From: Roseiarcus sp963832305
Lineage (GTDB): Bacteria > Pseudomonadota > Alphaproteobacteria > Rhizobiales > Beijerinckiaceae
Length of the DNA: 64,000 bases
Assembly (NCBI GenBank): GCA_963832305.1
Contig: CAWHTU010000027.1
Coordinates: 62,001 to 126,000, forward strand
Reading direction: 5' to 3'
Position numbers and translations under genes: made by a program. The number at the start of each line of letters is the position of its first letter. The stretch's first letter is position 1. This document shows, in pieces, positions 18,202 to 27,106 of the stretch. The notes under the pieces are model-generated. The model ran no database searches and was not told the DNA's origin. It saw only the letters and a program-made list of their open reading frames with translations.

Positions 18202-18362
18202 GCCGATCGTCTTGTATGGAGACGATGCGGCGTCATTGATCTTGCACTCATGTCCGGCATATTGGTTTATATACGAACCATCTTGGCACGGGTTTTCGTT
18301 TGGCGCAAAAACTCAACTGTGCGCCGACAAGAACGGCAGCAGCAAATCGGCGGAGGCTTCCA

Positions 18363-19148
18363 TTGGACGCAGCCTACAGCGAAGTCACGGAAGGCGTCTT
18401 CCGCGCGAGCCCGCTCACCCGCGGCCCATGGCATCCCGATCACCAGCACGCCGGTCCGCCTTCGGCGCTGATTTCACGGGCGATCGAACGCGCCGCCGCC
18501 GAAGGCCTGACGCATCTTGGGCGGCTCACGGTGAACCTCATGCGCCCGGCGCCGATCGGCGACTGCCGGATCGAAACGGCCCAGGATTACCTCGGCCGCA
18601 ACGCCGGCCACTATTCCGGCCGGCTCATCGCTGGCGACAAAGAGATCGCGCGTTTCACCGCGCTCATGCAGCGCGAGGACGATCTGTCGATCCCCGACGG
18701 AGCGCCGGGCCATCCGCCGCCCCAGGCGCCGAAGCCTTGGCCCGAGAGCCCGCCGGTTTCCTTTCCCTTTCCGGGCGTCACGGCGGGCTATCCGGACTTG
18801 GTCGAGAACCGGATCGCCGAAGGAAGGTTCTTCAACGGACCCTGCGCCGCCTGGTTCCGGATGAAACATCCGCTGATCGAGGGCGAGACGCCGAGCCCCT
18901 ATCAGCGCGTCGCGGTCGCTGCCGACTCGGGCAACGGGATCAGCGCCGTGCTGGACTTCCGCAAATATGTCTTCGTCAACTGCGACCTGACGATCAACCT
19001 CTTCCGCCGTCCGGCGGGAGAGTGGGTCTGCCTCGAGGCGCGCAGCATGTTCGGCGGCAATGGCTGCGGACTGGCCGAGTCGGCTCTCTATGACGAACAG
19101 GGAATGATCGGGCAGGCGACGCAGAGTCTCGCCGTGCGGCAGCGGTGA
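18363..19148 (+). CDS. Acyl-CoA thioesterase-like protein (4HBT/TesB-type hotdog fold)
   Basis: About 261 residues. The opening RGPWHPDHQHAGPPSALI and the two halves with RLTVNLMRPAPIG are typical of the thioesterase-like acyl-CoA family with a double hotdog fold; the acyl substrate is not predictable. The start is taken as TTG at 18363 because GGAGG lies 6 bases upstream and the protein then starts like its homologues (MDAAYSEVTEGVF). A TTG at 18300 would add 21 residues without similarity. It ends 2 bases from the convergent pgk stop. A perfect -24 half of a sigma-54 promoter lies upstream but the -12 half fails. Confidence 0.82.
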   Translation: MDAAYSEVTEGVFRASPLTRGPWHPDHQHAGPPSALISRAIERAAAEGLTHLGRLTVNLMRPAPIGDCRIETAQDYLGRNAGHYSGRLIAGDKEIARFTALMQREDDLSIPDGAPGHPPPQAPKPWPESPPVSFPFPGVTAGYPDLVENRIAEGRFFNGPCAAWFRMKHPLIEGETPSPYQRVAVAADSGNGISAVLDFRKYVFVNCDLTINLFRRPAGEWVCLEARSMFGGNGCGLAESALYDEQGMIGQATQSLAVRQR

Positions 19149-19150
19149 CG

Positions 19151-20350
19151 TTATTTCGCCCGCAGCGCTTCCACTCCCGGCAGCGCCTTGCCTTCCATCC
19201 ACTCGAGGAACGCGCCGCCAGCGGCCGAGACATAGGTGAAATCGCCGGCGACCTTGGCCTCGTTGAGCGCCGCGACCGTGTCGCCGCCGCCGGCCACGGA
19301 TTTGAGTTTGCCCTGCTTGGTCAGCGCTGCCGCGGTCTTTGCGATCGCCATCGTGGCGGCGTCGAAGGGCGGGGTCTCGAACGCACCGAACGGACCGTTC
19401 CAGACCAGGGTCTTGATCCGGCCGAGAACGTCCTCGACTCCGGCGACGGACTTCGGCCCGATATCGAGGATCATCTCGTCCTCGCCGACATGGTCGACGT
19501 CGACGACATGAGCGGGCGCATGAGCCTTGAGCGCCTTGGCGACCGTCGCATCGACCGGCAGCAGGACGCGGCATTTGGCCTTGGCCGCCGCCGCTACGAT
19601 GGAGCGCGCCGCGTCCGCGAGATCCTTCTCGCACAGCGACTTGCCGACGTGCTTGCCCTCGGCGAACAGGAAGGTGTTGGCCATGGCTCCGCCGATGATG
19701 AGAATGTCGACCTTCTTGACGAGGTTGCCGAGAAGCTCGAGCTTGGTCGACACTTTGGCCCCGCCGACGATCGCCGCGACCGGCCGCGCCGGATCGCCGA
19801 GCGCAAGCGACAGCGCCTCGAGCTCCTTCTGCATCGCCCGCCCGGCGTGCGCCGGCAGCTTGTGCGCCAGGCCCTCGGTCGTGGCATGGGCGCGGTGCGC
19901 GGCGGAAAAGGCGTCGTTGACATAGATGTCGCCGAGCTTCGCAAGCTCTTCGACATGGGCCGGATCGTTCTTTTCCTCGCCCTTGTAGAAGCGGGTGTTC
20001 TCGAGCAGCAGGATGTCGCCGTTCCTCATTGTCCCGATCGCGTCCGCGGCCATCTTGCCGATGCAGTCGCCGACGAAGCTCACCGGGCGCCCGATAACCT
20101 CGGCGACCGCCGCGGCGACCGGCCGCAGCGAATTGGCCTCATCCGCGACGCCCTTGGGCCGGCCGAAATGCGCGAGCAGGATGACCTTGCCGCCCTTGTC
20201 CGCGATCTCCTTCATCGTCTCCGCGACGCGCTCGATCCGCGTCTTGTCGGTCACGCGGCCGTTTTCGGTCGGGACGTTGAGGTCGACGCGCAATGAGACT
20301 CGCTTGCCCGCGACGTTTGCGTCGTCGAGGGTGCGGAATGGCTTGGTCAT
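19151..20350 (-). CDS. pgk: Phosphoglycerate kinase
   Basis: Interconverts 1,3-bisphosphoglycerate and 3-phosphoglycerate with ATP formation, in glycolysis or gluconeogenesis. The 399-residue protein has full length with RVDLNVP near residue 20, AHFGRPKG, the N-domain LLENTRFYKGEEKND and the nucleotide site SVAGGGDTVAAL near the C-terminus. The ATG at 20350 has GGGAAG about 6 bases before it. It lies 92 bases after gap and reads in the same direction, last in the tkt-methyltransferase-gap-pgk series. Confidence 0.97.
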   Translation of the reverse strand: MTKPFRTLDDANVAGKRVSLRVDLNVPTENGRVTDKTRIERVAETMKEIADKGGKVILLAHFGRPKGVADEANSLRPVAAAVAEVIGRPVSFVGDCIGKMAADAIGTMRNGDILLLENTRFYKGEEKNDPAHVEELAKLGDIYVNDAFSAAHRAHATTEGLAHKLPAHAGRAMQKELEALSLALGDPARPVAAIVGGAKVSTKLELLGNLVKKVDILIIGGAMANTFLFAEGKHVGKSLCEKDLADAARSIVAAAAKAKCRVLLPVDATVAKALKAHAPAHVVDVDHVGEDEMILDIGPKSVAGVEDVLGRIKTLVWNGPFGAFETPPFDAATMAIAKTAAALTKQGKLKSVAGGGDTVAALNEAKVAGDFTYVSAAGGAFLEWMEGKALPGVEALRAK

Positions 20351-20442
20351 GTTCGTCTTCCCGCGAAGGTGAAGTCCGAGCGAATGGGCCCGGCTGGCGG
20401 CCGCCGAGCCATGGAGGGCCGGCGGCGCGCCGAAGGCGACGA

Positions 20443-21456
20443 TCAGATCAGCTTGGACATCGCGACCGCCGTGTCCGCCATCCGATTGGAGAAACCCCAT
20501 TCGTTGTCGTACCAGGACAGCACGCGCACGAACTTGCCGTCGATCACCTTGGTCTGGTCGAGATGAAAGACCGAGGAGCGGTTGTCGTGGTTGAAGTCGC
20601 TCGAGACATTCGGCTGGTCGGTATAGCCGAGGACGCCCTTGAGCGGGCCATTGCCGTCGGCGGCGGCCTTGATCGCGTCGTTGATCTCTTCCTTGCTCGT
20701 GTCCCGCTTGGCGACGAACTTGAGGTCGACCACCGAGACGTTCGGCGTCGGCACGCGGATCGCCGAGCCGTCGAGCTTGCCCTTGAGTTCGGGCAGCACG
20801 AGCCCGACCGCCTTGGCCGCGCCGGTCGTGGTCGGGATCATCGACAGCGCCGCGCCGCGGGCCCGGTAGAGATCCTTGTGCATCGTATCGAGCGTCGGCT
20901 GGTCGCCGGTGTAGGAGTGGATCGTCGTCATGAACCCGTGCTCGATGCCGATGGCGTCGTTGAGCACCTTGACGACCGGCGCGAGGCAATTGGTGGTGCA
21001 GGACGCATTCGAGATGACAAGATGGTCCTTGGTCAGCTTGCCGTGGTTGACGCCGTAGACGACGGTCAGGTCGGCGCCTTCGGACGGCGCCGAGACGATG
21101 ACGCGCTTTGCCCCCGCCTTCAGATGCGCGGCGGCCTTTTCGCGCGAGGTGAAGATCCCCGTGCACTCGAGCACGATGTCGACGCCCAGATCCTTGTGCG
21201 GAAGCAGGGCCGGATCCTTGATCGCGGTCACTTTCATCTTGTGCCTGCCGACCACGATCGCGTCGCCCTCGACCTTGACCTCGTGCGGAAAGCGTCCGTG
21301 CACGCTGTCGAAACGCAGAAGATGGGCGTTGGTCTCGACCGGTCCGAGATCGTTGATCGACACGATGTCGATGTCGTCCCGGCCCGATTCGATGATCGCG
21401 CGCGCCACGAGCCGCCCGATGCGGCCGAAGCCATTGATTGCTATCTTTGTGGGCAT
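20443..21456 (-). CDS. gap: Type I glyceraldehyde-3-phosphate dehydrogenase
   Basis: Oxidises glyceraldehyde-3-P to 1,3-bisphosphoglycerate with NAD(P). The 337-residue product starts MPTKIAINGFGRIGR, has the catalytic stretch SNASCTTNCLAP with the nucleophile at Cys153 and the late SWYDNEWGFSNR. A GGAG lies about 9 bases before the ATG at 21456. In the frame, sequence further upstream is open but not family-like. It is followed by pgk and preceded by a methyltransferase gene, so it sits in the lower-glycolysis arrangement with tkt seen in many alphaproteobacteria. Confidence 0.97.
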   Translation of the reverse strand: MPTKIAINGFGRIGRLVARAIIESGRDDIDIVSINDLGPVETNAHLLRFDSVHGRFPHEVKVEGDAIVVGRHKMKVTAIKDPALLPHKDLGVDIVLECTGIFTSREKAAAHLKAGAKRVIVSAPSEGADLTVVYGVNHGKLTKDHLVISNASCTTNCLAPVVKVLNDAIGIEHGFMTTIHSYTGDQPTLDTMHKDLYRARGAALSMIPTTTGAAKAVGLVLPELKGKLDGSAIRVPTPNVSVVDLKFVAKRDTSKEEINDAIKAAADGNGPLKGVLGYTDQPNVSSDFNHDNRSSVFHLDQTKVIDGKFVRVLSWYDNEWGFSNRMADTAVAMSKLI

Positions 21457-21641
21457 CCCCAATTCTCCTCTCACGGCCCGGGCATACTCCCGGCCGCCAA
21501 CGCCTCGCAATTCAGGCCGCTGAAGCCGGGCTTATTGTCCGATCCGCCGTCAGATGTCTACAGGCTAGCGGCAAAATGGGAATGTCCTTTGATTTATCGC
21601 AATCGCGCCAGTTCGTTCGGCTGGGCGAAAGCCATCGCCGG

Positions 21642-22454
21642 TCAAACCGCCCCCCAAACCTGGACCATCCGGGGAAGAGCGACCAGCGTCGAGCGGTTCT
21701 CGGCGAAAGCGTCAAGCCGCTCGGTGATCGCGTCAATCTCGCTCGCATCCGCGAGGCGGTAGCGCAGCAGCGATCCGCGGATCATGTCCATTGTGACGGC
21801 GGTCAGCCGCTTCTCGCGGCCGGCGGCATGGACAGGTTGGTACACCCGCCAGCGCGCTTGCAGTCCGGCGGCCAGCGCGACCGCCGGCAGGCGGCGTCCG
21901 AGGTTGGCGTCGCCTCCGCCGCGCCGCACCGCCTCCGTATAGAGCGCCTGGTAGCGGTCTTGCGCCGCATCGGCGGGAAAACAATAGGCCCCGGACATGT
22001 CGATATCCTCGACCGCGATCCGTCCGCCCGGCGCGAGCATGGCCTTGAGCCGGCCGAAGACCTGCTCGGGCTCGCTTACATGCGACAGAAGAAAGCGCGC
22101 GTGGATGAAGGAGAACGGGCCGCCGTCGAAGCTGTGCGCGTCGGCAGTTTCAAATTCGACCGTCCGTGCGCCTGCTTTCCGCGCGTCCTCGCGCGCAAGC
22201 TCGAGCACATGCGGATCGAAATCGATGCCGAGAACATGACCCTCGGAGCCGACGATCTCAGCCATGTCGAGGGCGACATGGCCGCCGCCGCAGCCGACGT
22301 CGAGGACCCGGTCGCCGCGCTTGAGGCCGGCGTCTTCGAGCAGCCGCTGGGTTGTCTCGCGCATGATGTCGGAAAGCAGGTCGAGCCGCCGCTTTCCGTC
22401 CTCGCCGCCGGCGATCACGTAGCTGTGCGGCGCGGCGCCGCTCCGACTTGCCAA
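21642..22454 (-). CDS. Class I SAM-dependent methyltransferase between tkt and gap
   Basis: A 270-residue Rossmann-fold methyltransferase: VLDVGCGGGHVALDMAEIV is the SAM-binding motif I, then GIDFDPHVLELA and the post-core GGRIAVEDIDMSG. The N-terminus carries a short SYVIAGGEDGKRRLDLL stretch found in methyltransferases that act on small molecules. The start is TTG at 22454 with GGGGAGG 6 bases upstream. The substrate is unknown. It separates tkt from gap, about 77 bases downstream of tkt and 185 bases upstream of gap, all on the minus strand, an insertion into an otherwise familiar sugar-phosphate gene group. Confidence 0.82.
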   Translation of the reverse strand: MASRSGAAPHSYVIAGGEDGKRRLDLLSDIMRETTQRLLEDAGLKRGDRVLDVGCGGGHVALDMAEIVGSEGHVLGIDFDPHVLELAREDARKAGARTVEFETADAHSFDGGPFSFIHARFLLSHVSEPEQVFGRLKAMLAPGGRIAVEDIDMSGAYCFPADAAQDRYQALYTEAVRRGGGDANLGRRLPAVALAAGLQARWRVYQPVHAAGREKRLTAVTMDMIRGSLLRYRLADASEIDAITERLDAFAENRSTLVALPRMVQVWGAV

Positions 22455-22531
22455 GCTCCGCCTCCCCTGAAAAACGCAAGCCCGCGCGCGAAATCCGCGT
22501 GGGGGCGGCGCTTATGACCCCGCGAACGCGC

Positions 22532-24526
22532 TCAGGCCTTGAGCCTGCCGAGCGCCGCCTCGACCACCGCTTCCGGGGTAATGCCGAAATGCTGAAAGAC
22601 CGCTTTGTAGGGCCCGCTTTCGCCGAAGCTGTGCATGCCGATGAACGGCCCGTCGCCGATGATCGCGTCCCATCCGAACCTCACCGCCGCCTCGACTCCG
22701 ACCTTGACCTTGGCCGAGCCGATCACCGAGCGGCGATAGTCCTCCGGCTGCTCGAAGAACACCGGAAAGCAGGGCAACGACACGACCCGGGCGGCGACGC
22801 CCTTCTGCTTCAATTGCGCCTGCGCGGCCATCGCGAGGGAAACTTCCGAGCCGGAGGCGAAGATCGACACCTGCGCCTCGCCTGAAGCCGGAGAAATCTC
22901 GTAGCCGCCGCGCGCGCACAGGTTTTCCGCCACATGGGTGGTCCGCAGCGCCGGCAGGCCCTGCCGGGTCAGCGCGAGGATCGAAGGCGAATGCTCGCGC
23001 TTGAGCGCCGCCTGCCAGCATTCGACCGTCTCGACGCTGTCGGCCGGCCGCCAGACATAGAAGTTCGGCATCGCCCGCATCGCCGCCAGATGCTCGACCG
23101 GCTGATGGGTCGGGCCGTCCTCGCCGAGGCCGATCGAGTCGTGAGTGAACACATGCGTGACCCTGATTTTCATCAGCGCCGCGATCCTCAGCGAAGGACG
23201 GCAATAGTCGGTGAAGCAGAAGAACGACGCGCCGGATGGGATGAAGCCGCCGTGCACGGCGATGCCGTTGCAGGCCGCCGCCATGCCGTGCTCGCGAATG
23301 CCAAAATGGATGTAGCGGCCGGAGAAGTCGTCGGGCGTGATTTCCTTCTCGTCCTTGAACTTGGTGTTGTTGGACGGCGTCAGGTCGGCCGAGCTCGTGA
23401 TAAGCTCCGGAACGACGGCCCCGATGACGTTGAGCGCCGCTTCGCCCGCCTTGCGGGTCGCGAGTTCCGGCTTCTCGTCGGCGAGCTTCTTCTTGTAGGC
23501 GTCGATGACCTTGTCGAGGTCCTTCGGCAACTCGCCGCGCTGGCGCCGCTCGAACTCGGCGCGCTGGTCAGGCGCGAGCGCGGCGAGCGCGGCCCGCCAT
23601 TCGTCGTTCTTCGCCTTGCCCTTGGGCCCGACCGCGCGCCACGCCGATAGGATGTCGTCGGGGATGACAAACGGATCATACGGCCAGTTCAGCGCCTTGC
23701 GCGCGCCGGCGACCTCGGAGGCGCCCTGCGCGTCGCTATGCGCCTTCTGGGTTCCCGCGTGGGTCGGCAGGCCGAAGCCGATCGTCGTCTTGCAGGCGAT
23801 CATCGTCGGCCGGTCGGAGTTCTGCGCCGCATGGATCGCGTCGAGAACCGCCTTCGGGTCGTGCCCGTCGATGTGGACCGAATTCCAGCCCGCCGACTGG
23901 AAGCGGGCGACCTGGTCGATGTTGTCGGCGAGGACCGGGATCTGCCCGTCAATCGAGATCCCGTTGTTGTCCCAGAAAACGATCAGCTTCTTGAGTTTGA
24001 GATGGCCGGCGATGCCGATCGCCTCCTGGCTCACCCCTTCCATCAAATCGCCGTCGGAAGCGATCACATAGGTATGGTGGTCGACGACGCCGGGAAAGCG
24101 CGCGGCGAGCATGCGCTCCGCGATCGCCATGCCGACCGCGGTCGAGATCCCCTGCCCCAGCGGACCGGTCGTCGTCTCCACGCCCGGCGCGCACCAATAC
24201 TCGGGATGCCCGGGCGTCCTCGACCCGACCTGGCGGAATTGTTTCAGATCGTCGATGGTCAGCGCCTTGGGGCCGCCGACGCCGGTCAGATACAGCAGAC
24301 TGTACAGGAGCATGCATCCGTGGCCGGCCGAAAGGACGAACCGGTCGCGATCGGGCCAATGCGGGTCGGCTGCGTCGAACTTCAGGACGTCGCGCCAGAG
24401 AACCGTCGCGACGTCGGCCATGCCCATCGGCAGGCCGGGGTGGCCGCTCTTGGCTTTCTCCACCGCGTCGAGGGAGAGAAAGCGGATCGCGTTCGCCATT
24501 GCGTCATGAGATACGCTCGTCGCCAT
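22532..24526 (-). CDS. tkt: Transketolase
   Basis: Thiamine-diphosphate enzyme that moves two-carbon units between sugar phosphates in the pentose phosphate route. The 664-residue protein has full length: AVEKAKSGHPGLPMG and GHGCMLLYSLLYLTG near the N-terminus, the ThDP GDGDLMEG-type stretch (ASDGDLMEGVSQEA), DNNGISIDG and the pyrimidine-domain HDSIGLGEDGPTHQP. The ATG at 24526 has GAGGAG about 7 bases before it. It is divergent from the DUF4164/zapA pair (187 bases between the starts). Transketolase and phosphoketolase (11.6-14.0 kb) would feed and drain the same pentose phosphate pool. Confidence 0.97.
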   Translation of the reverse strand: MATSVSHDAMANAIRFLSLDAVEKAKSGHPGLPMGMADVATVLWRDVLKFDAADPHWPDRDRFVLSAGHGCMLLYSLLYLTGVGGPKALTIDDLKQFRQVGSRTPGHPEYWCAPGVETTTGPLGQGISTAVGMAIAERMLAARFPGVVDHHTYVIASDGDLMEGVSQEAIGIAGHLKLKKLIVFWDNNGISIDGQIPVLADNIDQVARFQSAGWNSVHIDGHDPKAVLDAIHAAQNSDRPTMIACKTTIGFGLPTHAGTQKAHSDAQGASEVAGARKALNWPYDPFVIPDDILSAWRAVGPKGKAKNDEWRAALAALAPDQRAEFERRQRGELPKDLDKVIDAYKKKLADEKPELATRKAGEAALNVIGAVVPELITSSADLTPSNNTKFKDEKEITPDDFSGRYIHFGIREHGMAAACNGIAVHGGFIPSGASFFCFTDYCRPSLRIAALMKIRVTHVFTHDSIGLGEDGPTHQPVEHLAAMRAMPNFYVWRPADSVETVECWQAALKREHSPSILALTRQGLPALRTTHVAENLCARGGYEISPASGEAQVSIFASGSEVSLAMAAQAQLKQKGVAARVVSLPCFPVFFEQPEDYRRSVIGSAKVKVGVEAAVRFGWDAIIGDGPFIGMHSFGESGPYKAVFQHFGITPEAVVEAALGRLKA

Positions 24527-24713
24527 CGGGGTCTCCTCGTGCTTGTGACCGGGGGTCCTTGCGGTCCCGGGCTCGGACCGCGCCGGACGGCCCGGTGGGA
24601 CGGGCGTCCATCCGCCAGATAGGGACCGGCGCACGAACCTGTCAATTACTTGAACTCCGATTGCGACCGCGCGTTGACGCCCCGTTCAAGCATCGCGTAA
24701 ACAAAGCGTGACA

Positions 24714-25020
24714 ATGGACGGAAGCAAAACCTCCTTGGAAGCGGTTGAGAAATCGCTCAAACGTCTCGGTCTCGGCGATCGACGCGCTCGAGTTGGCGGC
24801 CGACCGGCGGATGCGTCACGACGATGCGCGCGCAACCGAGCAGGAAGAATACGCGCTGATGCAGGACGACCGCTCGCGGCTTGCGGTCGAACTCGACGCC
24901 GCGGCCGACCGGTCGCGGAAGCTCGAATCCGCCAACAGCGAAGCGGCCAAGCGGCTCGCCCGCGCCGCTCAGGCGATCGAGCGCGTTCTCGGCCGGCTGG
25001 AGCCGGAGGCGGACTCCTAA
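24714..25020 (+). pseudogene. DUF4164 family protein, single-base frameshift
   Basis: A small coiled-coil protein of unknown function that in Hyphomicrobiales lies directly before zapA. The first frame gives MDGSKTSLEAVEKSLKRL and the second, from about 24767, gives AIDALELAADRRM, then a charged helix with MQDDRSRLAVELDAAADRS and a stop at 25020. The two pieces join into one protein of about 101 residues if one base is dropped near 24761-24770 (CGTCTCGGTCTC). The span of 307 bases is one more than a multiple of three. The extra base is either a mutation or a consensus error. The gene leads into zapA with 47 bases between. Confidence 0.75.
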
Positions 25021-25067
25021 GACCCGGCTCAAAAAGCCGTAGCTCAAATGGAAAAGGCGCGCGAGGC

Positions 25068-25403
25068 ATGGCGCAGATTTCGGTGACGATCGACGGCCGC
25101 AAGTATCGCCTCGCCTGCAACGAGGGCGAGGAAGCCCGCCTCGAATTGCTGGCCGGCCTGATCGACGACAAGATCGGCGAAATGCGCAAGGAGTTCGGCG
25201 AGATCGGCGACCAGCGCCTCGTCATCATGGCGGCGCTCACCATCGCCGACAATCTTGCCGAAGCGCGAGACGAGGTCGCCGCCGAGCGCAAGCGTTCCGA
25301 CGCCGCCGAAGAGCGCGCCGAGGCGATCGCCTCGAGCCTCGACAAGCTCGGCTCGCGCCTCGAATCGCTCGCGCAGCGGCTCGCGGGCGGCGCGGAGGCT
25401 TGA
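25068..25403 (+). CDS. zapA: Cell division protein ZapA
   Basis: ZapA binds and bundles FtsZ filaments at the division ring. The 111-residue product opens MAQISVTIDGRKYRLAC, has the GLIDDKIGEMR segment typical of ZapA and a C-terminal helix from about residue 45 that is heptad-like, suited to the coiled-coil tetramer. The ATG at 25068 gives family length. It follows the DUF4164 gene on the same strand, as in related genomes. Downstream there is no fau gene, which often follows zapA, but a structured non-coding stretch. Confidence 0.92.
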   Translation: MAQISVTIDGRKYRLACNEGEEARLELLAGLIDDKIGEMRKEFGEIGDQRLVIMAALTIADNLAEARDEVAAERKRSDAAEERAEAIASSLDKLGSRLESLAQRLAGGAEA

Positions 25404-25446
25404 GCCGCCCGAACGGCGACGGGCGTATCGGCCGTAGAGCCAAGGA

Positions 25447-25572
25447 CCGCGGTCCGCCTGGGGCTTTGCGCGACCTTTGCGCAAGAACCTCTGCGCCGCC
25501 GTAAACCCCAGCCGGGCCGCCCGATTCCCTGCCCGGCCGCCCTCTTCAAGCCGGCCGCGGGGCGGACTCCGG
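25447..25572 (+). ncRNA. Candidate structured RNA downstream of zapA (possible 6S RNA)
   Basis: About 126 bases closed by a long stem: 25447-25458 (CCGCGGTCCGCC) can pair with 25561-25572 (GGCGGACTCCGG) except for a two-base internal loop. Inside, CTGGGG (25458-25463) can pair with CCCCAG (25506-25511) and GCCGGGC (25511-25517) with GCCCGGC (25531-25537); these share base 25511, so they cannot all form at once. In many alphaproteobacteria the 6S RNA gene lies between zapA and fau, which is why this position is suggestive. However, the fold is not the single long 6S hairpin with a central bubble, and I cannot confirm the family. Confidence 0.3.
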
Positions 25573-25945
25573 CGGGGCCGCCGCTTCGTTCACAGCACTG
25601 TGATTAGACCGCTTCCACAATTTATGATTGGGCAGTTACGGGCCGCGCCGGATCCCCGGATTGCCGCACAGCAAGCGGCCCTGCAGGCCCAGGCTTGATT
25701 GTGCTCGAGTTTGGGCCTGTCACATTTCTGGCGAGCCGCTGCGACGCTGAAGTCTACGACACCCCGCAGGATGACCTGGCGGTCAGCCGGCCCCGCCCCG
25801 AAAGGGGGCGCCACCACGCCTCCTGATCGGACCAAACGAAGCTCCAAAGCCGCGCCTGCCCCACAGGGAACTCCATTGAGCGTCTGCGCGTAGTCTTTGC
25901 TGATCGGGCGAAAGCCGAGTCCGCAGAGACACGGAGACATCAGAC
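25573..25945. other. Intergenic region before the RND operon
   Basis: No gene was recognised here. There is a perfect inverted repeat TCACAG-CA-CTGTGA at 25590-25603 just after the structured stretch, of unknown purpose. A short open frame at about 25699-25893 lacks a ribosome-binding site and shows no family resemblance, so it is not annotated. A promoter for the efflux genes is expected in the second half but no convincing -35/-10 pair was seen. Confidence 0.4.
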
Positions 25946-27106
25946 GTGAGGCCGCAGTCCGCGATCGCGCTCGTAACTGGCGTCGCGCTGGCGGGCGCCG
26001 TTGCCGCGCATTTTGCGTTTGGCTGGCCGAAGGGCGCGGCTGAGCCGGCGGCGGCCAATGCAGCGCCGGTTCCGGTCGAGGCCGCCGAGGTTGCGCTGAA
26101 GGACGTTCCAATCGTGATCGACGCGTTGGGCGCGGTCACGCCGATCGAGACGCTCGCCGTTCAGTCCCGGGTCAGCGGCCAGATCATGCAGGCCCTTTTC
26201 CAGCAGGGACAAGCCGTCAAACAGGGCGATCCCCTGTTTCTCGTCGATCCGCGTCCTTTCCAGGCTGCGCTCGACCAGGCCCAGGCGCAGCTCGCGCACG
26301 ACCAGGCCGTCCTCAAGGAAGCGCAAACCGACCTCGCGCGCTACCAGCAGCTCGAGGCGCAAAATTCGATTGCGGCGCAGAAGACCGCCGACCAGGCCTT
26401 CCTCGTCGAGCAGGACCAGGGCACCGTCAAGCTCGACGAGGCCAATGTCGAAACCGCGCGGCTGAACCTCGGCTACGCCCATATCGACTCGCCGATCGCG
26501 GGTCTCGCGGGAGCGTGGCTGGTCGACCCTGGCAACTATGTTCAGGCCGGGGCGAACACGACGCTCGTCAACGTCACCCAGATCCATCCGATCTTTGTCA
26601 CTTTTCCAATCCCGCAGAATGAACTGAACGACGTGCGGACCGCCCAGGCTGAGGGGGCGCTCGACGTGCGCGCACTCGCCCAGAACGGAAAAGAACTCGG
26701 CGACGGCAAGCTCACTTTCATCAACAACCAGGTCGCGGCGGCGACCGGCACGGTGACGCTCTACGCGACATTTCCGAACGACAATGAAGCGCTGTGGCCC
26801 GGCGCGTTCGTCACCGTCAATCTTATCGTCGGCACGCGCAAGAACGCTCTCACCGCGCCCGCCCAGAGCGTTATGTCAGGCCCAAAAGGCGACTACGTCT
26901 ACACGATCTCGGCCGACAATGTCGTTCACAGCGCGCCGGTCTTGGTCGTAGCGCGGCAGAACGGCTCGGCGGTGTTTTCGCAAGGCGTGTCGGCCGGCGA
27001 TCTGGTCGTCGTGAACGGGCAGTATAATCTGGCCTCCGGCGTCAAGGTCGCCATCGAGCCGGCTAACCCGGCGCCGGCCGGCCCGTCCGCAAGCGCGGCG
27101 CGATGA
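25946..27106 (+). CDS. RND efflux periplasmic adaptor subunit (MdtA/AcrA-like)
   Basis: Membrane fusion protein that links an inner-membrane RND pump to the outer membrane. The 386-residue product has an N-terminal membrane anchor (about 6-26), the lipoyl half GAVTPIETLAVQSRVSGQI, a coiled-coil hairpin rich in Gln and Ala (about 110-175) and the second lipoyl half with GLAGAWLVDPGNYVQAG. There is no lipobox cysteine. The start is GTG at 25946 with GGAG about 9 bases upstream. Its stop overlaps the start of the pump gene by 4 bases. No outer-membrane TolC-like gene is nearby. Confidence 0.92.
   Translation: MRPQSAIALVTGVALAGAVAAHFAFGWPKGAAEPAAANAAPVPVEAAEVALKDVPIVIDALGAVTPIETLAVQSRVSGQIMQALFQQGQAVKQGDPLFLVDPRPFQAALDQAQAQLAHDQAVLKEAQTDLARYQQLEAQNSIAAQKTADQAFLVEQDQGTVKLDEANVETARLNLGYAHIDSPIAGLAGAWLVDPGNYVQAGANTTLVNVTQIHPIFVTFPIPQNELNDVRTAQAEGALDVRALAQNGKELGDGKLTFINNQVAAATGTVTLYATFPNDNEALWPGAFVTVNLIVGTRKNALTAPAQSVMSGPKGDYVYTISADNVVHSAPVLVVARQNGSAVFSQGVSAGDLVVVNGQYNLASGVKVAIEPANPAPAGPSASAAR

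Noticed and set aside
18283..18299. TTGGCACG resembling the -24 part of a sigma-54 promoter before the thioesterase gene
   Set aside because: The -12 part reads TTCGT instead of TTGC(A/T), so the essential GC is reversed. The -24 half alone is not enough.
24674..24702. TTGACG-N17-GTAAAC as a promoter for the DUF4164-zapA pair
   Set aside because: The -10 half matches the consensus at only two of six bases and would leave almost no leader before the start codon.
25477..25893. Short open frames after zapA, including 25699-25893
   Set aside because: No ribosome-binding site, no family resemblance, Arg/Pro-rich composition typical of chance frames, and they overlap the structured stretch.
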